From: an uncultured Pseudomonadota bacterium
Lineage (GTDB): Bacteria > Pseudomonadota > Gammaproteobacteria > Steroidobacterales > Woeseiaceae
Direction of reading: 5' to 3'
Length of the DNA: 64,000 bases
Assembly (NCBI GenBank): GCA_913055625.1
Contig: CAJXJW010000003.1
Location: 124,001-188,000 of the forward strand
Program-made: the position numbers and the translations under genes
Notes under the pieces: model-generated
Told to the model about the DNA's origin: nothing
The model's database searches: none
What the model saw: the letters and a program-made list of their open reading frames with translations, nothing else
Shown here: positions 43,867 to 53,589 of the stretch, in pieces
Numbering within the stretch: the stretch's first letter is position 1
Layout of the letters: every line of letters begins with the position of its first letter

Positions 43867-46632
43867 CTACCAGATCTGGTATTGCAGCCCGAAGTAGAAC
43901 TGCCGCCCGGGCGTGTTCGACTGGTCTTCCAGCAGGAACCCGTTCGTGCCCATCAGCGTCGTGACCGTCTCGCTCGTGAGGTTGAGCCCCTCGAGACTGA
44001 AGCTCAACGCGTCGCTGAACTGGTACGACAGCTTGGCGTCGACGAACTGAACTTCGTCCGTGATGTCCTCACCCGCATCGATACCGCCCGGTACCGTGAA
44101 ACGCGAGATCGACGACGTCGCATAGTCGCCGGTGTAGGACGTGGAGATGCGGCCGGAGAAGCCGTGCGCATTCTCGTACCACAGCGTGAAGTTGTACGCC
44201 TCGTTCGACTGCCCCGTCAGGCGACCGTAGATCGGCGCGCCGGTCGAGGTCGAGCCCACGATCACTTCCGACGTGATATCCGTGTAGTTCAGGCGGATAC
44301 CAAAGTCGCGCACCCACTCCGGGCCGAAGCTGAACGGCGTCTGGAACTGGAACTCCCAGCCGTCGAGATCACCGCCCGGGCCCGTCTGCAGGGACGTGTA
44401 GTCGAAGAGCTCGGTGGGGTTCGCCGGCGAGTTGTCCAACAGGCTGTCCGGCAGGCCGAGCGCCCTCCACGGCACCGTGACCGTCGTACGCTGCGGGAAC
44501 GACTCGATGTCCTTCCGGAAGTACGCGACGGAAACCAGCGCCTCCTCCGCGAAGTACCACTCCACCGCGAGATCGGTGGCGTCGGCACGGAACGGCTCGA
44601 GGCCCGGGTTGCCGGCCGTGTAGCGCCGGTTGAAGCCGTCCACGCTGCCACCGGGCGACAGGTCGGCCAGGTTCGGCCGCGCCATCACCTTGGCCCACGA
44701 TGCGCGCACGACGACGTCGTCGGTCACCCACAGTCCGAGGTTCAGCGCGGGCAGCGTGTCGTCGTACTCACGATCGACGGTGATCGGATCGGTGCCGATG
44801 TCGCCCGTCGAGCTGACTTCCGTTTCCACGTAGCGCACGCCGGCGTTGCCGAAGAAGTCCATGCCGCCGATGCGCGCCTGCACGTCGACCTGCAGGTAGG
44901 CCCCGGTGTCGGTTTCCTGGACGTTGCGACGGCCGCTGGAGCCCGGCGTCAGCGCAAAGCACGGATCCGTCAGGCTGCCGCCGGGCGGGAACCCGACCTG
45001 CGCGGCATACGGGTCCCAGTCCGCGAGGAAATAGGTCTGGCCCTGCCAGTCCGTGTACAGGTGACCGATGTCGGCGCCGACCTGGATCTGTTGCTGCGTT
45101 ATGCCGCAACCGGCCGGCGGGGCGACCACGCCCTGGTTCGCGTCGGCGTGCAGGTTCGTGTTGCGGTTGATGTTGTACAGGTCGAACTCGTACTCCTTGC
45201 GCGATACGCCGCCGGATAGCTTGAACGTGTCGTTCAGGTCCCAGGTGAAATCCGCGCGCAGCGTGTCGTACGTGTTTTCGATGCTGGAGTCCGCGTAGCG
45301 CACCTCGGAAATCAGCCAGCTCGCCGGGTCGGTGAGATCGAAGCCGTACGTGAACGTCGGGTCCGACTGGCCGCCATTGCGGTAGTCGTACGTGAAGTCG
45401 ACGTCGAACGCCTCGTTGATAGCCAGGCTTTCGGTGCCACCCGATGTCGAGTCGGACGTGCCGGCCAGGACCTTGAGGTGCAGGCGGTCACCGAAATCCT
45501 GGTCAAACGCCAGCGTGACCAGCGTCATGTCGGCCTCGCCGTAGCGGTCGCGGTTCTCGGAGCGGATGTCGACGCCGGACAGGTCGGCATAGACGAGCGC
45601 GTTGCGCGATGCGTCGTACTCGTAGTCGTTGACCGTCGTCTGGATGCGGCCGCCCGGATGCGTGCGCGACAGCGAGATCGGCGTCAGCGCGGGCCCGCTC
45701 TGGTACTGGTCGAACTGTGAGTACAGTACGTCGAGCGTCACCATCGTGGCGTCTGCCGGCGCCCACTGGAATGCGCCGGTGATTCCCAGCGACTCGTAGT
45801 TCGTGGTGTCGTTGAAGTAACGCGGGAACCGGGGGTGATACGCGGCGTTGACCTCGTCCGGCAGCGACGCCGCGTTGGCCCACATGTTGATGCCGGTGCC
45901 CGTGTTCGCCTCCCAGCGCCCCGAGTTGTGCTGCTGTTGCGCCGTGTGCGTGTCGGAATACGCGACGGAGAACGCAGCGCCCAGCGTGCGGTCGTCGTTC
46001 TGGAAGCTCAGCAGGCCCGAGACGCGCGGGTCGTAATCGTCGGCAAGATCGCTGTGCCCGACCTCGGCGGTTACCGCGAAGCGATTGCCGTCGAAGTCGA
46101 ACGGACGCGCCGTGTACAGATCGACCGTAGCGCCGAGTGACCCTTCTTCCATGCTGGCCTCGGTCGACTTGCGCACGTCGATGCGGCGAAACAGGTCCGA
46201 CGCGAAGACGTTGAAGTCGAAGCCACGGTCTGTCGTGCCCCACTCGATGGCCTGCGCCTCGACGCCGTTGATCAGCGTGCGCGTGAAGGTCGAGTTCAGT
46301 CCGCGGACCGCGATGTTCTTGCCGCGGCCCTGGTCGCGCGAAATCGTAACGCCCGGGATGCGGGCCATCGATTCGGCGAGGTTGTTGTCGGGAAACTGCC
46401 CGATGTCTTCGGCGATGATGGTGTCCACCATGACCGCGCTTTCGCGCTTGACGTTCAGGCTGGTGCTCAGACTGCTTCGGTAGCCCTTGACCACCACTTC
46501 TTCGAGAACGGCATCCTCCGCGTTCTGCGCATTGGCCGGAATGGCCGAGCACAGCGCCGCGGAAACGAGGCCGGTGAGTATCGGGCGGACAGCCGCCCGC
46601 GAACGCGGATAGCGCCTTACTACGAGTGTCAT
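43867..46632 (-). CDS. TonB-dependent outer-membrane receptor (carbohydrate type)
   Basis: A 921-residue receptor with a signal peptide (ILTGLVSAALCSAIPANA), a TonB-box-like VLEEVVVKG, plug motifs IGQFPDNNLAESMARIPGVTISRDQGRGKNIAVRGLN, and a C-terminal 22-stranded barrel ending in the aromatic FGLQYQIW. The DNxAEALqRipGV pattern is typical of large receptors in alpha- and gammaproteobacterial glycan loci. Start ATG 46632 has a GGGGGG ribosome binding site. The promoter holds a palindromic operator over its -35 box, and a terminator follows the gene, so it is a single-gene unit. Its position beside the sugar ABC operon suggests it imports the same oligosaccharide across the outer membrane. Confidence 0.93.
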   Translation of the reverse strand: MTLVVRRYPRSRAAVRPILTGLVSAALCSAIPANAQNAEDAVLEEVVVKGYRSSLSTSLNVKRESAVMVDTIIAEDIGQFPDNNLAESMARIPGVTISRDQGRGKNIAVRGLNSTFTRTLINGVEAQAIEWGTTDRGFDFNVFASDLFRRIDVRKSTEASMEEGSLGATVDLYTARPFDFDGNRFAVTAEVGHSDLADDYDPRVSGLLSFQNDDRTLGAAFSVAYSDTHTAQQQHNSGRWEANTGTGINMWANAASLPDEVNAAYHPRFPRYFNDTTNYESLGITGAFQWAPADATMVTLDVLYSQFDQYQSGPALTPISLSRTHPGGRIQTTVNDYEYDASRNALVYADLSGVDIRSENRDRYGEADMTLVTLAFDQDFGDRLHLKVLAGTSDSTSGGTESLAINEAFDVDFTYDYRNGGQSDPTFTYGFDLTDPASWLISEVRYADSSIENTYDTLRADFTWDLNDTFKLSGGVSRKEYEFDLYNINRNTNLHADANQGVVAPPAGCGITQQQIQVGADIGHLYTDWQGQTYFLADWDPYAAQVGFPPGGSLTDPCFALTPGSSGRRNVQETDTGAYLQVDVQARIGGMDFFGNAGVRYVETEVSSTGDIGTDPITVDREYDDTLPALNLGLWVTDDVVVRASWAKVMARPNLADLSPGGSVDGFNRRYTAGNPGLEPFRADATDLAVEWYFAEEALVSVAYFRKDIESFPQRTTVTVPWRALGLPDSLLDNSPANPTELFDYTSLQTGPGGDLDGWEFQFQTPFSFGPEWVRDFGIRLNYTDITSEVIVGSTSTGAPIYGRLTGQSNEAYNFTLWYENAHGFSGRISTSYTGDYATSSISRFTVPGGIDAGEDITDEVQFVDAKLSYQFSDALSFSLEGLNLTSETVTTLMGTNGFLLEDQSNTPGRQFYFGLQYQIW

Positions 46633-46720
46633 CTTTTTGCCCCCCAAGGTGCGATTGAGCGAGTTGCCAGCGTTTCAACTACTGACGTTTTGCAACCGCC
46701 AGGCCGGATGGCCTGCTGGA

Positions 46721-46748
46721 ATAGTATTCCGGATGACACCGGTGTCAA
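46721..46748 (-). promoter_or_regulatory. Promoter of the TonB-receptor gene
   Basis: On the minus strand TTGACA (46748-46743) and TACTAT (46726-46721) are separated by 16 nt. The perfect -35 box is part of the palindromic operator. The leader would be about 80 nt. Confidence 0.6.
46734..46747. promoter_or_regulatory. Palindromic operator TGACACCGGTGTCA, copy 1
   Basis: A perfect 14-bp palindrome with central CpG, the usual form of LacI-family operators. It overlaps the -35 box of the receptor promoter, so a bound protein would repress. The same sequence recurs upstream of the DUF1593 gene. Confidence 0.75.
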
Positions 46749-46768
46749 TATGCCGCGAGAAATATTTC

Positions 46769-46788
46769 CGGGCCCCGCCCGGGGCCCG
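46769..46788. terminator. GC hairpin downstream of the ABC permease gene
   Basis: CGGGCCCC / GGGGCCCG with a 4-nt loop, between the permease stop and the receptor promoter. Only a short T-run (CTTTT) lies on the plus-strand side and AT-rich sequence on the minus-strand side. It may end the leftward sugar operon. Confidence 0.45.
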
Positions 46789-46893
46789 CTTTTCCGCCTT
46801 GTTAATCAATCAGTTGTGGAGAATGCCCAGGCGCCGGGCCGCCCCCTGGCCGGGCCGGGGCGGTATCGCGTGAGCGGGCACGCGCGCCGGCCG

Positions 46894-47880
46894 TCAGGCG
46901 TCGTCGGACTTCGAGTTCGCCTTGTCGATCGCGACGGCGGCAATGATGACGAAGCCCTTGATCACCTGTTGCCAGAACGGGGAAACGTTCAGCAGGAACA
47001 GCCCGTTGTTCAGCACGCCGATGATCAGGCAGCCGAGCACGGTGCCCATGATCGTCCCGCGCCCGCCGGACAGTGACGTGCCGCCGATGACGACGGCGGC
47101 GATCGAATCGAGTTCGTACCCGAGTCCCGCGTTCGGCTGTGCGGAGTCGAGGCGCGCGGTGACGAGCAGGCCGGCGACGCCGGCGAGGCCGCCGCCGAGC
47201 GTGTAGACCCAGACCTTCACGTTGTTCACGCGCAGACCGGTCAGCAAGGCGGCACGCTCATTGCCGCCCACCGCGTACAGGTATCGGCCGAAGCGTGTCT
47301 TTCGCGTCAGCACGACGAACACCGCGACCAGGCCGGCGCCGATCCAGACGGGCATCGGCACGCCGAGGAACAGGCCCGTACCGATGAAACCGAAGGTCGC
47401 ACCGAGACCGGTGATCGGGAAGCCGCCGGTCCACAGCATCGTGAGTCCTCTCGCGATGCTGAACATGCCGAGTGTCGCGACGAACGGCGGCAGGCGAAAC
47501 CGCGTGATCACCGTGCCGTTGAACCAGCCGAGCAGCAGGCCCGTGAGTATCCCGGCCGCGATCGCCCCCGGCACCGTGAACTGCAGCAGGATGTCGAGCG
47601 CGGGTATCGCGATACCGTTCTTGAGCACGCCGGCCGCGACGGCGCCGGACAGCGCGAGGATCGCGCCGACGGACAGGTCGATGCCGCCGGACAGGATGAT
47701 CAGCGTCATGCCGATCGACAGGCAGAGGTTGACCGAGATCTGTCGCAGGATGTTCAACCCGTTCTCGGCGGTGAGAAAGGATTCGGACAACAGCGACATC
47801 GCGATCACCATCAGCAGCAGCGCGATCAGTGATTGCGACCGGGCCAGCCAGTCGCGCACGGTCATTTGTCGGGTGTTCAT
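46894..47880 (-). CDS. Ribose-type sugar ABC transporter permease (RbsC family)
   Basis: A 328-residue inner-membrane permease with 8-10 helices and family motifs LSIGMTLIILSGGIDLSVGAILALSGAVA, GGNERAALLTGLRVNNVKVWVY and AAVVIGGTSLSGGRGTIMGTVLG. It is the final gene of the leftward operon and overlaps the ATPase gene by 4 nt. With the ATPase and binding protein it forms a CUT2-type importer for a monosaccharide; the linked catabolic genes suggest D-apiose. Confidence 0.93.
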   Translation of the reverse strand: MNTRQMTVRDWLARSQSLIALLLMVIAMSLLSESFLTAENGLNILRQISVNLCLSIGMTLIILSGGIDLSVGAILALSGAVAAGVLKNGIAIPALDILLQFTVPGAIAAGILTGLLLGWFNGTVITRFRLPPFVATLGMFSIARGLTMLWTGGFPITGLGATFGFIGTGLFLGVPMPVWIGAGLVAVFVVLTRKTRFGRYLYAVGGNERAALLTGLRVNNVKVWVYTLGGGLAGVAGLLVTARLDSAQPNAGLGYELDSIAAVVIGGTSLSGGRGTIMGTVLGCLIIGVLNNGLFLLNVSPFWQQVIKGFVIIAAVAIDKANSKSDDA

Positions 47881-49433
47881 GCGTTGACTCCTGCGGCCGG
47901 CGCTCCGGCCGCCTGCGCCGGTAGCGCCGCCTGCATCAGGGACTCGACGTCCGCGTCGTCACGCCCCAGCTCGGCTGTCTTGCGGCCCTCGCACATCACC
48001 ATGATGCGGTCGGCCAGCGCGAGTATCTCCGGCAGTTCGGACGACACGACGATCACGGCGAGCCCGGCGGCGCTGAGTTCGTGGATCAGCGTGTAGATTT
48101 CTTCCTTTGCGCCAACATCGATGCCGCGAGTCGGCTCGTCGAGCAGCAGCACCCGCGGCTGCGTCGCGAGCCACTTGCCGAGAATCACCTTCTGCTGGTT
48201 GCCGCCACTCAGGTTCCGGACGATCTCGTCGGCGGATGGCGTCTTGATCCGGAAGCGCTCGACGGCCGCGTCGACCATCCCGCGCTCGGCGCGCTCGTCG
48301 ACGAAGCCGGCGCGGTCGAAGCGGTTGAGGCTCGCGAGGCTCGCATTCTCGCGGACGCTGAGCCCGAGCACGAGCCCTTCGCGCTTCCGGTCCTCCGGCG
48401 CCAGCGCGAGCCCGTGCGCAATGGCCGCGACGGGCGAATCGATGTTCGCGGGCTCGCCGTCCACGCGAATGCTGCCGCTCGCTGTCTTCGCGTGCAGCCC
48501 GAAGATCACCTCCAGCAACTCGGTGCGGCCGGCGCCCATGAGGCCGAAAATGCCGAGCACCTCGCCAGGCCGCGCAACGAGGTCCACGTCCTTCACGAGA
48601 AAGCCGCCCGGTCGGTCCGGGTGCGGCAGCGTGAGCTTCGTTGCTCGCAGCGCTTCGCCGTCGCCCGCCGCCGCTGCGCGCGGCGGCCGCTCCGGCATCG
48701 CCCTCCCGACCATCATGCGTACGATCTGCTCGCGGTCCAGGTTCGCGAGCGGCGCCGCGTCGATCAGCTTGCCATCGCGCATCACGACCGCGTCATCGCC
48801 GATGCGCACGAGCTCCTCGAGCTTGTGCGTAATGTAGGCGATCGCGACGCCCTGCTGTTTCAGCTTGTCGACGATGCCGAACAGCACTTCGATCTCGTGC
48901 TCTGTGATCGCGGACGTCGGCTCATCCATGATCATGACGCGCGCGTCGGTCGACAGTGCCTTCGCGATCTCGACGACCTGCTGCTGACCGACCCGCAGCC
49001 GCCCCAGCGGCGTGCCCGGGCTCACCGGCAGATCCAGCGTATCGAGCAGTTTCGCCGTCGCGCGGTGCATGCGTGCCACGTCGACGAATCCGAGCCGGTT
49101 CAGCGGCTCGCGCCCGAGAAACACGTTTTCCGCGACGGTCAGGTTCGCGACCAGGTTCAGCTCCTGGTGAATCATCGCGATCCCGGCTTCGCGCGCCTCG
49201 CGCGGGTTCGCGAATTGCCGCGGGCTGCCGTCCAGCAGGATCTCGCCGCTGTCCGGCGGCAATACGCCGGCGACGATGTTCATCAGCGTGGACTTTCCGG
49301 CACCGTTCTCACCGAGCAGCGCCGTCAGCCGGCCACGCCGCAACACGATGCTCACGTCGTCCAGCGCCTGCACGCCGGGAAACGCCTTCGAGATGCCGCG
49401 CGCTTCGAGGACGGCTTCCGCGGATGCCGTCAC
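47877..49433 (-). CDS. Sugar ABC transporter ATP-binding protein (RbsA/MglA-type tandem ATPase)
   Basis: A 518-residue protein with two ABC domains. The first has Walker A GENGAGKST, signature LRVGQQQVVEIAKAL and Walker B VMIMDEPTSAI. The second has a degenerate P-loop region (FGLMGAGRTELLEV), signature LSGGNQQKVILGKW and LLLDEPTRGIDVGAK. This is the arrangement of CUT2 importers. Start GTG 49433 overlaps the DUF2291 stop (GTGA). Confidence 0.95.
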   Translation of the reverse strand: MTASAEAVLEARGISKAFPGVQALDDVSIVLRRGRLTALLGENGAGKSTLMNIVAGVLPPDSGEILLDGSPRQFANPREAREAGIAMIHQELNLVANLTVAENVFLGREPLNRLGFVDVARMHRATAKLLDTLDLPVSPGTPLGRLRVGQQQVVEIAKALSTDARVMIMDEPTSAITEHEIEVLFGIVDKLKQQGVAIAYITHKLEELVRIGDDAVVMRDGKLIDAAPLANLDREQIVRMMVGRAMPERPPRAAAAGDGEALRATKLTLPHPDRPGGFLVKDVDLVARPGEVLGIFGLMGAGRTELLEVIFGLHAKTASGSIRVDGEPANIDSPVAAIAHGLALAPEDRKREGLVLGLSVRENASLASLNRFDRAGFVDERAERGMVDAAVERFRIKTPSADEIVRNLSGGNQQKVILGKWLATQPRVLLLDEPTRGIDVGAKEEIYTLIHELSAAGLAVIVVSSELPEILALADRIMVMCEGRKTAELGRDDADVESLMQAALPAQAAGAPAAGVNA

Positions 49434-50065
49434 GGGAACGCCACGACGTAGGGCACGATCTCGAGCGTCGCCGCTGCGCCGTCGCCCTCCGCAATTTCGA
49501 CGCCTCCCGTGAACCTAATGACGCGGTCGACCGACGCTCCGGCGGCAAGGTCCGGCAGCACGTCCCGCTCGACGCGCCGATTGATCTCCACGGAAAGCGC
49601 ATTGAAATCGCGTGTGCTGGCGAAGTCGTTCACATCCAGCAATGCCGAGCCGTCGCGGATGGCGTTGCCGAAGACCGGCCCGAGCCGGATGACGATGCCG
49701 GTATCGCCGGCGCCGTCGACGGCGATCTCTACCGCCTTGTCGTCGGCCGCCGTGACGACGCCCTGCCCCGACACCCAGTACGCCGCGGTGCCGCTCAGGC
49801 CAAGCCGGCGCCCGTAGCGCGCGGCCGCCGCCGCGGGATCGGCGCGTAGCGCGGCCAGCAACTCGGGCAGCGGCGTGGCGTCATTGATGGACTCGCGCAA
49901 CTCTCCGGCCCACAAGCTGTCGACCACCGCGACCGGGTCGAACGCGGCGGCGACAGCCTGCTGTCGCGTGGACTCGAGCGACTTGACGTGAAACAGCGGC
50001 ATCACGGTCAGGATGCCGGCTGCAACCGCGATGCCGGCCAGCCAGTAAACAATGCGCTTCGGCAC
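49430..50065 (-). CDS. DUF2291-family exported protein of sugar ABC operons
   Basis: A 211-residue protein with an N-terminal anchor helix (IVYWLAGIAVAAGILTVMPLF) and a periplasmic body. FDPVAVVDSLWAGEL, GYWVSGQG-like AAYWVSGQGVV and FGNAIRDGSALLDVNDFASTRDFNALSVEINRRV are the DUF2291 features. Family members sit almost always between the binding protein and ATPase genes of ribose-type importers, as here, and their role is unknown. Start GTG 50065. Confidence 0.85.
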   Translation of the reverse strand: MPKRIVYWLAGIAVAAGILTVMPLFHVKSLESTRQQAVAAAFDPVAVVDSLWAGELRESINDATPLPELLAALRADPAAAAARYGRRLGLSGTAAYWVSGQGVVTAADDKAVEIAVDGAGDTGIVIRLGPVFGNAIRDGSALLDVNDFASTRDFNALSVEINRRVERDVLPDLAAGASVDRVIRFTGGVEIAEGDGAAATLEIVPYVVAFP

Positions 50066-50088
50066 GTCCGATTACCCCGTATCGCCGG

Positions 50089-51069
50089 TCACTCCTGCCG
50101 GCGGCCGAAGTCCCCGTATTTGCCCACGTTGGCCGGTGTCACGAGCTCTACGGCGACCGGCATCTTCTGTTGGAAATCACGCTCGCCGTTCACGTAGCGG
50201 TCCGCGCTCTCCGCGGCCGTGCGCGCCATCACCTTCGGGAACTGCATGGCCGTTGCGGCGATCTTGCCCTCGGCGATCAGCCGCACGACATCGTCCGCGC
50301 CGTCGAAGCCGAACACTTTTACCGTGTCCGCCTTTCCGGCAGCGACCAACGCCTGGTAGGCGCCCATGGCCATTGCATCGTTTCCGGCAAACACGGCGTC
50401 GATGTCCGGGTTCGCCTGCAAGACGGCCTCGAGAACCTCGAGCGCCCGCGCCCGGTCGAAGTCCGCGCTCTGCTGCGCGACCATTTCCAGCCCTTCGTAT
50501 CGGTCGACGACGCTGTGAAAGCCGGTCGATCGGTTCCACGTGTTGTTGTCGCCGACGAGGCCGAGCAGTTCGACGTACTTGCCGGTCTCGCCCACGGCCT
50601 CGACGAAGTAGCGCCCGACGGCAACCGCGCCGGAGTAGTTGTCCGAGATGATCTGCGAGACGGCCACGTCAGTGGCATTGATCTCGCGATCCATGCAGAA
50701 CACCGGGATGCCGGCGTCGGCGGCGCGGCGCACGTTCGCGACGGAGCCGTCCGCGTCGGTCGGATTGAACAGGATTGCCGAGTAGCCTGACGCGATGATG
50801 TTGTCGTAGTGCGCCGACTCCTTCGCCGGATCGTTCTGCGAATCGAAAATCGTCGCTTCGTAGCCGAGTTCCGCCGCCCGGTCGCGCGCGGTCTCCGCAA
50901 GCACGACGAACCACGGGTTGTTCAGCGTCGACACCACCACCGCGACGCGCTTCGGCCCGTCCGACGCGGCCTCGCCGCTGCCGGCGTCATCACCGGAACA
51001 TCCGCCCAGCGCCAGGCCGGCCAGCGCGCACAGGACCAGGACGCGCCTGGTGAATCGATTGAAGTTCAT
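50089..51069 (-). CDS. Ribose-type sugar ABC transporter substrate-binding lipoprotein
   Basis: A 326-residue binding protein with lipobox LGGC after a signal helix. [54 protein letters not shown] and [16 protein letters not shown] show type-I periplasmic binding fold of the RbsB family; F, D, R and N residues in these motifs contact the sugar in homologues. It is coupled to the kinase gene (ATGA). D-apiose is the suggested ligand from context. Confidence 0.93.
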   Translation of the reverse strand: MNFNRFTRRVLVLCALAGLALGGCSGDDAGSGEAASDGPKRVAVVVSTLNNPWFVVLAETARDRAAELGYEATIFDSQNDPAKESAHYDNIIASGYSAILFNPTDADGSVANVRRAADAGIPVFCMDREINATDVAVSQIISDNYSGAVAVGRYFVEAVGETGKYVELLGLVGDNNTWNRSTGFHSVVDRYEGLEMVAQQSADFDRARALEVLEAVLQANPDIDAVFAGNDAMAMGAYQALVAAGKADTVKVFGFDGADDVVRLIAEGKIAATAMQFPKVMARTAAESADRYVNGERDFQQKMPVAVELVTPANVGKYGDFGRRQE

Positions 51070-52583
51070 GAGTCTGTCTCCCCCTTGGGTTGCCGGGCAG
51101 GACCCGACAATACCCGACTAACGGCCGTCCGCCACGCATCCTGCCGCGCCTGTGCGTCAGCCGGCGTGGCGTCCGGTTCATATTGAACATCATCAGCCGG
51201 CAGCGCAGCCAGCGCGTCGAGTGATGTGTAGACACCCGTGCCCAGGAAGCCCATCAACGCCGCGCCGAGCGCGGAGCAGTCCGACGCGGACGCGACGGTC
51301 AGCCGCGACTGCGTGAGGTCCGCAACCATCTGCATGAGCAGGCGGTTCGCGGTGGGCCCGCCGTCGGCGCGCAGCGAACGCAGCGTGACCCCGCCGTCCG
51401 ACTGCAAGGCGTCGAGCGCGTCGCGCAGCTGGTATGCCATGGACTCCAGCGCGGCCCGCGCGACGTGGCGTCGGTCACTGTGGGCCGAGAGGCCGATGAT
51501 CGCGGCGCGCGCGTCGGGCGCCCAGTACGGCAGGCCGAGTCCCGAGAATGCCGGCACGAGGAAAACGCCGCCGGCGTCCGGTATCTCGCGGGCCAGCCGC
51601 TCGATCTCCGCCACGTTCTCGACGAGGCCGAGCTGGTTCTCGAGCCAGGCGAGCGTAGCCGCGGAACTGATGATGATGCCTTCCAGCGCATACACCGGCG
51701 TGCCATTCCGGACCCAGCCGAGCGCGGTCAGCACGCCGCTGCCGGACAGGCGGAAGTCAGAACCGATGTTCAAGAGCACCGATGAGCCTGTGCCGAACGT
51801 GACCTTCGCGGTACCCGGCTCGAAGCAGCGCTGCGCGAACAGCGCCGCCTGCGAGTCACCCATGACTCCGCACACGGGGACCGGTCGCGACAGCGCGCCG
51901 GCCAGCGTCGTCTCGCCGTACCCGGCCTCGCTCTCGCGTACCTCCGGCAGCGCGCCGGGCGGCACCTGCCACAGCTCGCAGAGCTCGTCGCTCCACGACA
52001 GCGCACCGGCATCGAACAGCAACGTGCGGCTGGCGTTCGTTACGTCCGTCGCGAAAACCCGCCCTTCCGTCATCCGGTAAACGAGGTACGCATCGACTGT
52101 GCCGATCAGCGCCTCGCCGTTTGCCACGCGCGCCCACAGTTCCGGGCAGTTCCGCGCGAGCCACTGCAACTTGGACCCGGAGAAGTACGGGTCGATGCGC
52201 AGGCCGGTGCGGGCGTGCACATCGTCGCCGTCGCCGGCCGCCACGTGCTCCGCACACAATGCCTCGCTACGCCGGCATTGCCAGACGATCGCGGGGTGCA
52301 GCGGCTTTCCGCTGCCCTTCTCGAACACGACGATCGTCTCGCGCTGGTTCGCGATGCTGATGCACGCGAGGTCGTCCGCGCCCGTGCCGGTCTGTTGCAA
52401 CAGCTCGGTGGCGGTCGCGAGTACGTTCTGCCAGATCTCTTCGGCGTCATGCTCGACCCAGCCGGGCTCGGGGTAGTACTGGCGGTGCTCGCGCGAAACG
52501 CGGGCGGCCACCCGTCCTGCCTCGTCGAACAAGAGCGCCTTCGTCGCCGACGTGCTCTGGTCGATCGCGAGGGCGGCCGGCAT
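51066..52583 (-). CDS. FGGY-family sugar kinase, candidate D-apulose kinase (ApsK)
   Basis: A 505-residue FGGY kinase that looks most like glycerol kinase: [15 protein letters not shown] (phosphate-1 loop), [56 protein letters not shown] and the C-terminal [20 protein letters not shown]. Annotation pipelines would call it glycerol kinase. It lies between a split transketolase and a ribose-type importer, where D-apulose kinase is found in published apiose clusters, and glycerol-specific neighbours (GlpF, GlpD) are absent. I therefore favour phosphorylation of D-apulose to its 4-phosphate; biochemical proof is lacking. Confidence 0.85.
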   Translation of the reverse strand: MPAALAIDQSTSATKALLFDEAGRVAARVSREHRQYYPEPGWVEHDAEEIWQNVLATATELLQQTGTGADDLACISIANQRETIVVFEKGSGKPLHPAIVWQCRRSEALCAEHVAAGDGDDVHARTGLRIDPYFSGSKLQWLARNCPELWARVANGEALIGTVDAYLVYRMTEGRVFATDVTNASRTLLFDAGALSWSDELCELWQVPPGALPEVRESEAGYGETTLAGALSRPVPVCGVMGDSQAALFAQRCFEPGTAKVTFGTGSSVLLNIGSDFRLSGSGVLTALGWVRNGTPVYALEGIIISSAATLAWLENQLGLVENVAEIERLAREIPDAGGVFLVPAFSGLGLPYWAPDARAAIIGLSAHSDRRHVARAALESMAYQLRDALDALQSDGGVTLRSLRADGGPTANRLLMQMVADLTQSRLTVASASDCSALGAALMGFLGTGVYTSLDALAALPADDVQYEPDATPADAQARQDAWRTAVSRVLSGPARQPKGETDS

Positions 52584-52587
52584 GGCG

Positions 52588-53589
52588 TCAGTCGCCGAGC
52601 AGCGTGCGCATCGTGGTGGCGAGACCTTCCATGGTCATGCCGTAGTGCCGGAAGATATCGGCCTGGCTGCCGGTCACCGTGTACTCGTCGGGTATTCCGA
52701 CGATCCGGAACTTCGGCACTCGGCCCGACTGCGCGAGCAACGCGGCGCAGGCCTCGCCGAGGCCGCCGTGCACCATGTGCTCCTCGACGGTCACGATCGC
52801 GGCACAGTCCGCGGCCGCGTCCTGCACCGCCTTCGTATCCAGCGGCTTCACGGTGGGCACGCTGAGCACGCGGCAGTCGAGGCCGGCCGTCGCGGCCAGG
52901 TGTTCGGCCGCGAGCAACGCATGGATGACGGCCTCGCCGGTCGCGACGAACGCGGCATCACGGCCGGCGCGTACGAGCCTGGCCTTGCCGAACACGAAAT
53001 CCGCGTCGCCCGGCAGGTCGTACAGCGGCGCCTTGCCGAAGCGCAGGTACACCGGTGCCGGCAGCGCGGCAGCCGAGCGAATCGACGCGCGCGCCTCGAT
53101 GTTGTCGGCCGGCGCTGCGACGATCAGGTTGTTGATCGCACGCAGCGCTGCAAAGTCATGCAGTGAATGGTGCGTGGTGCCGAGCGCACCGTAGCTGACG
53201 CCCGCGCTGATACCGATGAGCTTGACCGGGTTGTCGGAGTACGCGATGTCGTTCTTGATCTGCTCGAGCGACCGGGCCGCGAGGAAGCAGGCCGGCGATA
53301 CCGCGAACGTGGTCTTGCCCACGGACGCGAGGCCGGCGGCGATGCCGACCAGGTTCTGCTCGGCGATGCCGACCTCGACGATCTGCCGCGGCAGCGCCTT
53401 GCCGTAGGGCCCGAGCTTGCCGGAGCCGCGCGAGTCGCTGGTGACGGCGACGACGTTCGGGTCGCCCGCCGCAAGTTCCTGCAGCGTCTCGGCGAACACC
53501 TCGAGGTTGGGACGGCCGAGGCTCAGCCCGAGCTTCTCTGCCACGGCCTGCGCATCCGCGGAGTACATCGACGGTGCCGGCGCGCTCAT
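52588..53589 (-). CDS. Transketolase C-terminal subunit, candidate apulose-4-phosphate transketolase (AptB-like)
   Basis: A 333-residue protein with the pyrimidine-binding (Pyr) and C-terminal domains of transketolase: VVAVTSDSRGSGKLGPYGKALPRQIVEVGIAEQNLVGIAAGLA contains the catalytic Glu that activates TPP, then GVSYGALGTTHHSLHDFAALRAI and VPTVKPLD. It is encoded separately from the N-terminal half, with a 4-nt overlap, as in two-subunit transketolases. In apiose clusters such a pair splits D-apulose-4-phosphate, moving a two-carbon unit onto glyceraldehyde 3-phosphate to give xylulose 5-phosphate and dihydroxyacetone. A general transketolase or other keto-sugar substrate remains possible. 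Confidence 0.88.
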   Translation of the reverse strand: MSAPAPSMYSADAQAVAEKLGLSLGRPNLEVFAETLQELAAGDPNVVAVTSDSRGSGKLGPYGKALPRQIVEVGIAEQNLVGIAAGLASVGKTTFAVSPACFLAARSLEQIKNDIAYSDNPVKLIGISAGVSYGALGTTHHSLHDFAALRAINNLIVAAPADNIEARASIRSAAALPAPVYLRFGKAPLYDLPGDADFVFGKARLVRAGRDAAFVATGEAVIHALLAAEHLAATAGLDCRVLSVPTVKPLDTKAVQDAAADCAAIVTVEEHMVHGGLGEACAALLAQSGRVPKFRIVGIPDEYTVTGSQADIFRHYGMTMEGLATTMRTLLGD

